Positions 8,401 through 14,359 of a DNA stretch of 36,237 nucleotides are shown piece after piece (position 1 is the first letter of the stretch; each line of letters opens with the position of its first letter). Under the pieces are notes generated by a model. It made no database searches. It saw only the letters and a program-made list of their open reading frames with translations, and had not been told where the DNA came from. The DNA lies in the NCBI GenBank assembly GCA_031292145.1, contig JARLHR010000087.1:1-36237 (forward strand), written 5' to 3'. The position numbers were made by a program, and so were the translations under genes. The DNA comes from Clostridium sp. GTDB lineage: Bacteria > Bacillota > Clostridia > Clostridiales > Clostridiaceae.

Positions 8401-9222
8401 TACTGCACCATAGTCAGCACCATTTCCATATTGATAACTCCATTTGCTAGGATCTAAGCTAGTACCATTAAATTCATCACTCCATACTAAATTCCACTTA
8501 TTTTCTTCCCCATTACCATTCCCTGTGTTTGAGTTAGAATTTTCCGAAGTAGAGTTTCCTTGTGTGGAATTTCCTGATGAGGCATTTCCTTGAGAGGAAT
8601 TTCCACGAGAGGAGTTTCCTGACGATGATTTCTTTGATGAAGATTTATTTGATGAAGAATCACTTAATGTTGTGTTGCTTGGTATAGTCGCATTATTTGA
8701 TGGTTTATCAGGTGCTGCCTGCACACCAGCCCCTTTTTCGTCAAACAACTTAAGTGCCTTTGGTGTTTCTCCTATAGCATCTCCACTATTGCTGAAGTTG
8801 TATTCCTTATTATCTATCATAACTTTACCAGTCTGCATTGCTCCTGATGATGCAAGAGAATATACTTTTCCTTTAACTTCAATTATACCAGTTTGCATTG
8901 CTCCCGATGCATCTGAAAAGTACCATGTTCCTTTATCATTTATCCATCCTGTTTGCATTGCTCCTGATTCATCTGTATAGTACCAAGTCCCACCATCATT
9001 TATCCATCCTGTCCTCATTATTCCAGACTCGTCAAAATTATACCATATACCATCTATCATTTTCCAATTTGTAACGGTAGTTCCACTGTCGTCCACATAA
9101 CTCCAATCCCCATTTTCTGTTGACTGTTTCCATTCAGCAATTACTCCATTTGATATAATTGTCGGTATTATTCCCGCGGCAACTATCATGGATAAAACTT
9201 TTTTTAATTTAACTTTCTTCAT
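5485..9222 (-). CDS. Secreted modular GH16 endo-beta-1,3-glucanase (laminarinase-like)
   Basis: This is a 1245-residue exported enzyme. A signal peptide covers about residues 1-29. Five or six cell-wall-binding (CW/choline-type) repeats follow at about 30-150, with units like GTWYYTDESGAMQTGW. A Ser/Asn/Gly-rich linker spans about 165-240. The GH16 catalytic domain (about 245-500) has GGEIDIMEAKG near residue 365, holding both catalytic Glu; the laminarinase-type end reads MKVDYVRVYDL. Four CBM4/9-like beta-sandwich modules follow at about 515-685, 695-840, 850-1000 and 1095-1245, with a DUF1533/HIM-like module (about 1003-1090) before the last. It should cut beta-1,3-glucan outside the cell while held on the wall by the repeats. 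The start has an AGGGATGG site. A likely own promoter is at 9243-9271. Exact substrate (laminarin or mixed-linkage glucan) cannot be told from sequence. Confidence 0.92.
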   Translation of the reverse strand: MKKVKLKKVLSMIVAAGIIPTIISNGVIAEWKQSTENGDWSYVDDSGTTVTNWKMIDGIWYNFDESGIMRTGWINDGGTWYYTDESGAMQTGWINDKGTWYFSDASGAMQTGIIEVKGKVYSLASSGAMQTGKVMIDNKEYNFSNSGDAIGETPKALKLFDEKGAGVQAAPDKPSNNATIPSNTTLSDSSSNKSSSKKSSSGNSSRGNSSQGNASSGNSTQGNSTSENSNSNTGNGNGEENKWNLVWSDEFNGTSLDPSKWSYQYGNGADYGAVDWGNNEKEYYTDQNTKVEDGNLVIEARKEDNPDQFGGKKYSSARIRTLGKFSKTYGKIEAAITMPAGNGLWPAFWMLPDDDNIYGKWASGGEIDIMEAKGRLLNNVWGTIHFGKEWPNNTSSGGHYTFPAGKDITGKHIYSVEWEPGEIRWYVDGELYYTANNWFSQGNDQPAPYAYPAPFDRNFHIILNMAVGGAYDGNIEPDESFKSAQMKVDYVRVYDLNGQYPVHADPATYDGPLSGARTPLDNGSYILDPSFKKIAATDADDLSFDNWNFLTASGGQATFTNDNGLDIDIKKGGTVNYGVQLVDHVPLRLNKKYTLKFKAKADKNASVQAQFGGGADRGYTKYSDAFKVDLTNEEKEYEYSFVMKDTPNVHGRLEFNLGLTDDVNINLNDVEVTESDADVEDNTSTAKEPLDNGNHIYNGDFNLGDNGMGFWDFKGEGATIKSDKDKKEADITIPVAGDKNSVILSQSGTNLLQSDVYKLTFKASASKDRPMDVRFASKDGQTTYAQNTFNLTTEDSEYDYEFTMPKGTTDVNSITQFLMGNADGDVYIHDIQLIRTTNNNVNYDGVDLYPIKNGDFSLGYNYWQTMDNQGTPASKADFSITDDANKAAAIDVKALGDSNWNVMLYSNDMKLSKGVSYTLEFDAWADQARDIVAKIEENANYTSYTSKTLSLKPDKQHVILNFTMPKDDTAQLKFCMGNTSSPALGKVYIDNVSLRVKNAPVKMPATLVPDTTDNTIGNDINIAYAGGDSGWKDSITGITVNDKTIDAGSYNTTTGGAITLDKSIFTEKGDYNIVVKSNGFDDAKVSQTIKAAAGTISHDNLISNGDFSSEFENWGHFATTPAAATFSITDDADKAAAIDVTGLGTNPWDAMLYSNDINLSNGVKYILEFDAKSDDARDIVAEIQENVAYNSYASKTVSLTPTKQHVTIEFTMPKDDVAQLKFCFGNTSNPALTKVYIDNVSLKAE
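5494..6620 (-). repeat. Internal direct repeat coding for the third and last CBM modules
   Basis: DNA around 5494-5870 closely matches DNA around 6239-6600 within the laminarinase gene. Both start with a block encoding the phrase VYIDNVSL, and long stretches differ by single bases. The two encoded modules share FSITDDA.KAAAIDV, MLYSND, ARDIVA and MPKDD. The DUF1533/HIM-like module lies between them. The duplication is therefore more recent than the split from the first two CBM modules. Confidence 0.8.
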
Positions 9223-9242
9223 TTATAATAACCATCCCTTAT

Positions 9243-9271
9243 ACTATATTTTTTGCATTAATTATTTACAA
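9243..9271 (-). promoter_or_regulatory. Candidate sigma-A promoter for the laminarinase gene
   Basis: On the minus strand TTGTAA (9271-9266), a 17-nt spacer and TATAGT (9248-9243) precede the ATG at 9222. This is read by eye only. It would let the gene be transcribed apart from the phosphorylase upstream. Confidence 0.45.
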
Positions 9272-9318
9272 ATACATTTCACACATATATAAATCAAAAT
9301 CTTAACTAAATTTATGAT

Positions 9319-12021
9319 TTATTTAAGAATAACTTTTATTATATGTTGAATATTTTCATTCATTGAGGTTATCAATTTTCTCTCGATAACAAGCTGTCCA
9401 TAACCTCTATATTCTTCTCCATCAATATATATTTCACTTACTTTATACTCCCCATATTCTTTATTATCCTCATTAATATATTCAACTTTAAGTCGTCTTT
9501 CTGCAAAATTCATTTCAATAGAGGCCTTACCTTCATCATCAAACTGCCTTGCTAATATCTTAGGCTCAAATGCTAAATCCCCCATTTTGCCTTTTACCCC
9601 AAACATTTCAGATAGCACAGTTAATATTAACCAACTTGCTGCTCCAGTCAAATAATGATACATACCTCTTCCGTGTTCGTTTATATATTCAGGTACACCT
9701 GGATATATCCTACTAACATCAAAATTACTACAATGACTATAAAGTGTATCAATAACCTTAAATCCTTCGAATGCAAACCCTCTTTTATAAAGTGCATTTG
9801 CATACATAATTGCCATATGGCTAAATACTGCTCCATTTTCTTTGTGTCCATATGCAAATCCAAACATTCTTCCTAAATCTGTTTTTACTTCATTAAAATT
9901 AGTATTTAATCTATAACCACCAATGGATTTATCATAAAGATATTTACCAGCTGCTTTAATAATACTTTCAACTTGTTCTTCTGTGGCAGTATTACTCATA
10001 ACAGTAAAAACTTGTCCAGTAAGCATCATGCGAGTTCCTGATTCCCCATCTCCCTCAACTCTTCGCGCATTATTATCATAATAACCGTTATACCAGCTAT
10101 AGCCTTCCTTATTTGTTATCCATTCGTTCTTTTGAATGTGCTCTTTAAGCCATTTTGCTTTTTCTTCAATGTTAAGAATTAATTCATCGCAGCAGATACT
10201 AATCACTTGTCCACTAATACTATGTTCACATTTATTACAATAATTCTTTAATATATTTTGTTTTTTTTCTACGTTGTCATAAACTTCATTACCATCAGTT
10301 AAAAGTGTTTGTAATTCTTCAGCTAAGTCTATACTTTTTACTTTCTTCACATCTCTTAAGTACTTTAATAGCTCTGCAATGTCCGTAAGATTTCCAGCAT
10401 AAAGTGCACTAAAAGCAACACTTTCACCTTTCTCATCTGCCATGTCAAGTCCATCATTCCAGTCCGCACCGTGCAATTTTAAGTTGTTATGCTCCCCAAC
10501 ATCATAAAATGCTGTTAGATGTTGAACTAAAAGATGTTCCAAAATGGTTCCTTTATATTCCACTAGCTCCTGTGTACAGATTTTATTTCCCTGACTTAAA
10601 TCCCATAGATTATCCTTTTCTGTTCCTCTTCCAGCTTGAAGATCCTTGAAATAATTTTGCTTTTCTAAAAGGAAATCTATATCGCCAGTTTGCTCAATAT
10701 AAAGCTTTGTAGTTAAGAAAGGCCATGCTCCATGATCCATCCAAACACGAACTATATTATTTCTATCTGCTATAAATTCACCTTGTTTTGTTCCTATAAT
10801 AGTAGCATTAGTCCCATCTATACGAATACCACCAAAGTTATCTAATAACATTCCTCTAACATTGCTTGGATCCATTGCTAAAAGAGCTAAACAATCTTGC
10901 CATAAATCTCTCCAACCTCTTCCGCCTTTACCATAATCATGATGCGGTAAGAATGAACATCCATATATTCTTCTAAGCATTGGTTGGAAATTAACCCAAT
11001 GCATCCAATTATCAAATTGTCTGTCTTTTGTTTCATATGAAATATTTATTTTCTCATCCCAATATTCTTTAGTATCTTTAAGGAGATGCTCGAAAGCAGT
11101 TTCGTTTAAGTGATTACTAGCAATACTATCAAAATAAGCATTTGAATCTCCAAAACCTATTGCTACAATATAAGTTTTAGATTCATTGGCTTCAATTACT
11201 ACATCTTCAAAACGAATAGCTCCAACTGCTTCGTATCCTTCTAATTTTACATTGGCGTTAACCTTAAATTCTTCATTTAATAAAACACTCTTTGGAATCT
11301 CAAACGATCCGCCTTCTCCAATGTATTCCTCCACTATTGGACAAAAACTTACTGGCTTTTCGCCATCACCTGTTGCCGCTACAACGCCATATACAACAGT
11401 ATTTTTCTTATGTCCTCTTTCATCAAATGTCAATGTTGGATTTACTATAATTCCCTCCTCTGTTGTTTCTATTCTATTTAAAAGAGAAGTCACATGTCTA
11501 TGATCTCTAAGATTATCTGCTGAACGGCAATATAATGGTATTGCTACTGTTGGTGTTATCTTCTTTGCCTCATCTCCTATATTAGTAATTGTTACTTTCA
11601 TCAATTCTACTTGTTCATTATTAGATGGTACAAATGACACTATTTCACTTTGTATACCAAATTTCTTTGACTTTCTAGTAATCTTATGACACATTATACT
11701 TGCTTCTAATTCAGTTTCTTCTTTTTCTGCACTAAAAGTTTCTGCTTGTTGAGCTGCTGAAACTCCTGTAGCTGACCATGCACCTATGCCTTCAATATAT
11801 ACCCAAAAATTTCTTGAGGATTTATTATTATGAAGCTCTTCACTACTTACTGGTGCAAGTAAATATGTATTTTGACTCATTTTACAATCACCATTTAATG
11901 TTGGTGTTATGCTTGACATAACTCCAGCCTCATTTGCAAGTGGGAAATACATATAGCTATTATTTTCTGGATTTTTAAGCTTAAACATTCCTTTATTATT
12001 TACAAATTCGCAATTTGCCAT
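9319..12021 (-). CDS. GH94 phosphorylase, laminaribiose-phosphorylase-like
   Basis: This 900-residue cytoplasmic protein has no signal peptide. It belongs to GH94: inverting phosphorylases that split a beta-linked disaccharide with phosphate to alpha-glucose-1-phosphate plus a sugar. The catalytic Asp lies in HGADWNDGLD near residue 520. GGRGWRDLWQD, NFGGIRIDGTNATIIG and EFIADRNNIVRVWMDHG match the laminaribiose phosphorylase branch as I recall it, and the length fits that branch (about 900) better than cellobiose phosphorylase (about 810). I chose ATG 12021 because AGGTGG precedes it; an upstream in-frame ATG at 12084 would overlap the LacI gene and has no site. It lies 44 nt after the LacI gene and before the laminarinase, a context that supports beta-1,3 specificity. 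Cellobiose remains possible. Confidence 0.85.
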   Translation of the reverse strand: MANCEFVNNKGMFKLKNPENNSYMYFPLANEAGVMSSITPTLNGDCKMSQNTYLLAPVSSEELHNNKSSRNFWVYIEGIGAWSATGVSAAQQAETFSAEKEETELEASIMCHKITRKSKKFGIQSEIVSFVPSNNEQVELMKVTITNIGDEAKKITPTVAIPLYCRSADNLRDHRHVTSLLNRIETTEEGIIVNPTLTFDERGHKKNTVVYGVVAATGDGEKPVSFCPIVEEYIGEGGSFEIPKSVLLNEEFKVNANVKLEGYEAVGAIRFEDVVIEANESKTYIVAIGFGDSNAYFDSIASNHLNETAFEHLLKDTKEYWDEKINISYETKDRQFDNWMHWVNFQPMLRRIYGCSFLPHHDYGKGGRGWRDLWQDCLALLAMDPSNVRGMLLDNFGGIRIDGTNATIIGTKQGEFIADRNNIVRVWMDHGAWPFLTTKLYIEQTGDIDFLLEKQNYFKDLQAGRGTEKDNLWDLSQGNKICTQELVEYKGTILEHLLVQHLTAFYDVGEHNNLKLHGADWNDGLDMADEKGESVAFSALYAGNLTDIAELLKYLRDVKKVKSIDLAEELQTLLTDGNEVYDNVEKKQNILKNYCNKCEHSISGQVISICCDELILNIEEKAKWLKEHIQKNEWITNKEGYSWYNGYYDNNARRVEGDGESGTRMMLTGQVFTVMSNTATEEQVESIIKAAGKYLYDKSIGGYRLNTNFNEVKTDLGRMFGFAYGHKENGAVFSHMAIMYANALYKRGFAFEGFKVIDTLYSHCSNFDVSRIYPGVPEYINEHGRGMYHYLTGAASWLILTVLSEMFGVKGKMGDLAFEPKILARQFDDEGKASIEMNFAERRLKVEYINEDNKEYGEYKVSEIYIDGEEYRGYGQLVIERKLITSMNENIQHIIKVILK

Positions 12022-12065
12022 ACAACTAAAACCACCTTTACAATATTTTATTAAATATATTTTCA

Positions 12066-13082
12066 TTAATCTCTTTTCTTGCAAGAATCTCTTTTCATAA
12101 GCTCTACTGGTATAATTTTATTAATTTTTAGTTTAGCTTTTTCATTAATTTGCTTTACTAATAGATCAACTGCTGTTTTCCCAATTTCTTTACTATTTTG
12201 TCTTATAGTTGTTAATTTAGGTGTTATATATCGAGCCAACTCTATATCATCATATCCTATTATTGAAATATCCTCTGGCACACTTAAACCTTCCTCTTTC
12301 AATGCATCTATTGCACCAATTGCTATCTTATCTGCAGCTGCAAATACTGCTGTTGGTATTTCTTTAAGCTTTAGTAAATGCTTCATTGCAGTATAACCAC
12401 CACTAACATCAAAATTTACTCCATCTGCAACATATCCGTCAATTATCTCCAAATTAAATTTCTTCATAGCTTTTTCATAACCTTTTCTTCTTATTACACT
12501 TGCCCAGTTATCTGATTTACTCCCACCAGTTATATGTGCAATCTTTCTATGTCCTAAATCATATAAATACTTAATAGCCAAATAACAACCTTCTAAGTTA
12601 TCTGAAGTTACTGTTGCTATATTTTTATTAATCATGTCTATTACTACAATAGGAAAATCACTTTCTATAAGCTCTAAAGTTTCTTTATCCTTTGGATCCG
12701 TACAAATTATAGCGATTCCATCTACACATCTGTATTTAAAATATTCTAAAAAAGTATCATTCTTTAATCTATCATTTTTAGAACCAAATAATAATGAGTA
12801 TCCATGTTTATCTGCTTGTTTTTTAAAGGCTTCTATTACTCCTGAAAAGAAGGAATGACTAAGTCCGACTCCAAGATTTTCAAAATATACAATACCTAAT
12901 GTCCATGTTCTTTTAGTTGATAAAAATTGAGCTTGTGAATTTGGTAAAAAGTTTTTTTCATTGAGAATCTTTTGTATTCTAGCTCTAGTTTTATCACTTA
13001 CATCTGGATAATTATTTATTACTTTTGATACTGTAGTTGGAGATACTCCTGCGATTTTTGCTATTTCATAAATTGTGCTCAT
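12066..13082 (-). CDS. LacI-family transcriptional regulator
   Basis: This 338-residue repressor has an N-terminal LacI helix-turn-helix (TIYEIAKIAGVSPTTVSKVI, residues 3-22), a hinge helix region near 45-58, then a periplasmic-binding-like effector domain with the usual family phrases (TSDNLEGCYLAIKYL, ISIIGYDDIE). It should bind a palindromic operator and release it on a sugar effector. Its place between the lichenase and the phosphorylase suggests it controls this glucan locus. The best operator candidates are the two matching palindromes at 23986-24000 and 24049-24064. The ribosome site is GAAGGGAAG. It lies 78 nt downstream of the lichenase gene, so it may be cotranscribed. The effector is unknown; laminaribiose or another short beta-glucan is a guess. 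Confidence 0.9.
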   Translation of the reverse strand: MSTIYEIAKIAGVSPTTVSKVINNYPDVSDKTRARIQKILNEKNFLPNSQAQFLSTKRTWTLGIVYFENLGVGLSHSFFSGVIEAFKKQADKHGYSLLFGSKNDRLKNDTFLEYFKYRCVDGIAIICTDPKDKETLELIESDFPIVVIDMINKNIATVTSDNLEGCYLAIKYLYDLGHRKIAHITGGSKSDNWASVIRRKGYEKAMKKFNLEIIDGYVADGVNFDVSGGYTAMKHLLKLKEIPTAVFAAADKIAIGAIDALKEEGLSVPEDISIIGYDDIELARYITPKLTTIRQNSKEIGKTAVDLLVKQINEKAKLKINKIIPVELMKRDSCKKRD

Positions 13083-13160
13083 CTTTTCATAACTTCCCTT
13101 CTAATACATAAATCTTTTTACTTATTACCTCCGCTACAGGATAAATGAATCTAAATATTA

Positions 13161-13901
13161 TTACTGTGGATCATAAGCTACCCAATCGTAATACGCCTTA
13201 ATTGGAATTGCACCATTATAAGCACCTAACCATGAATCTACACCTGTTCCAGGCCATAAATTCATCATAATTTTGCCAGGATGTGATGGTATATTACTGG
13301 TTGCTCTATAAACTTCCTTTCCGTCTACCAACCATGCAATATAAGTTGGCTGCCAATTAAGAGCATAAGTATGATAACTTGTTGAAGCATCAAATCCTAG
13401 ACTATAAAGGTGCTCATGATTACCTACACCATTAGTATAATAGTTAAATTGTACCATCGTAGTATCTTTACCTAGAAATTCGATATCGATTTCATCCCAA
13501 GGAGTACCATCTGTTGGTCCTGTATAAGTAAAAAATGAAGAATCTATACCAATATTTTTTGCTGGTTTCATATTTACTTGATAAAGTCCATACGCAAAGG
13601 TATCATTTGAGCGATATTCTCCACCAGCATATGGCTTAGAACCTCCTTGTGTATCTTTATTTAGAGTAAGATTCATAACTCCGTTGCTAAAATTAACATT
13701 ACTAGATCTCCAAGTACAGTTAAACATGCCTCCATTAGTCCATCCGTCTGATTTAGTCCAAGCTGTTGTATTATAATAATCAAAAGCCTCCCCAAAGTGT
13801 TTTGTAGTCAATGCATAAACTTCTATTGGTGTTAAAGCCCCCACTAAAAAAGTACTTACTAGAATTCCTAATGCTGCAATTTTTATTTTTTTCTTTTTCA
13901 T
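13161..13901 (-). CDS. Secreted GH16 lichenase (beta-1,3-1,4-glucanase)
   Basis: This 246-residue enzyme has a basic, hydrophobic signal peptide (about 1-30, cleavage likely after VYA). It is a single GH16 domain with WDEIDIEFLG: Glu137, Asp139 and Glu141, where the two Glu are nucleophile and acid/base. The short form, the phrase GGEYRSNDTFAYGLYQ and the end AYYDWVAYDP are typical of Bacillus/Clostridium licheninases (EC 3.2.1.73), which cut beta-1,4 bonds next to beta-1,3 bonds in lichenan and cereal glucan. The start at 13901 is fixed by AAGGAGG 7 nt upstream; an upstream ATG at 13940 lacks a site. There is no wall-binding module, so it is probably released. It complements the wall-bound laminarinase. 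Confidence 0.93.
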   Translation of the reverse strand: MKKKKIKIAALGILVSTFLVGALTPIEVYALTTKHFGEAFDYYNTTAWTKSDGWTNGGMFNCTWRSSNVNFSNGVMNLTLNKDTQGGSKPYAGGEYRSNDTFAYGLYQVNMKPAKNIGIDSSFFTYTGPTDGTPWDEIDIEFLGKDTTMVQFNYYTNGVGNHEHLYSLGFDASTSYHTYALNWQPTYIAWLVDGKEVYRATSNIPSHPGKIMMNLWPGTGVDSWLGAYNGAIPIKAYYDWVAYDPQ

Positions 13902-14000
13902 ACATTTTCCTCCTTGAATTAAATAATTTATTAAAATCATAATTGATTTTATGCATCTTATTATTCAATTTGTATTCACTAATGCAAAATATAGATCACT

Positions 14001-14029
14001 ATAATATCTACCTATTTTCACTTAGTTAA
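14001..14029 (-). promoter_or_regulatory. Candidate sigma-A promoter for the lichenase gene
   Basis: On the minus strand TTAACT (14029-14024), a 17-nt spacer and TATTAT (14006-14001) lie about 100 nt upstream of the lichenase ATG. The match was made by eye and is modest. Confidence 0.35.
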
Positions 14030-14105
14030 GTTTTTATCTAATATTCAGCACAGTCCTTGCCATCTTCCATTCAAAGTTAGGGATACATATATAATTTTAA
14101 TTAAT

Positions 14106-14135
14106 CTTCAGTATGAGATAAAACTCACACTGAAG
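14106..14135 (-). terminator. Hairpin after the GH16 remnant
   Basis: CTTCAGTATGAG and CTCACACTGAAG form a 12-bp stem with one mismatch or wobble and a 6-nt loop. The minus-strand downstream side is A/T-rich (ATTAATTAAAATT) but has no clean U-run, so termination may be weak. It would separate the phosphorylase transcript from the lichenase gene. Confidence 0.5.
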
Positions 14136-14147
14136 CTAAATTTCACT

Positions 14148-14342
14148 TTATTTACTTAAGCCCAGCTCACAAACTCTTACATAGTCTACTTTCATATACT
14201 GTGTAGAAATATTGTTATCAATGCTTTTTTGACCTCACCAGCTATCACCAACTGCAATATTTAATATTAAATAAAATGTTTTATCATAAGGTCAAGTTCC
14301 TACTTCTTTTATAGTATTTCGATATAAAAAAGCTGTTATTTT
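14148..14342 (-). pseudogene. Decayed GH16 glucanase, C-terminal remnant
   Basis: This reading frame directly follows the stop of the phosphorylase gene at 14360. It translates to the last third of a laminarinase-type GH16 enzyme: PYDKTFYLILNIAVGDSW, then GQKSIDNNISTQYM and MKVDYVRVCEL before the TAA at 14148-14150. In-frame TGA stops are at 14292-14294 (where family members usually have Trp) and 14235-14237. The catalytic EIDIxE region is missing. It most resembles the C-terminal part of the GH16 domain in the large glucanase (ILNMAVGG, MKVDYVRVYDL), so a third GH16 gene was once here and has been lost. Confidence 0.85.
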
Positions 14343-14359
14343 TCAAACCTAAACACTCA

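Noticed and set aside
12022-12084. Longer N-terminus for the laminaribiose-phosphorylase-like gene
   Set aside because: The upstream ATG overlaps the LacI gene and lacks a ribosome site, while AGGTGG precedes the ATG at 12021.
14235-14294. TGA read as tryptophan or selenocysteine in the GH16 fragment
   Set aside because: The fragment lacks a start and the catalytic motif, no SECIS-like structure was seen, and other genes use TGA as a normal stop. Decay is simpler.
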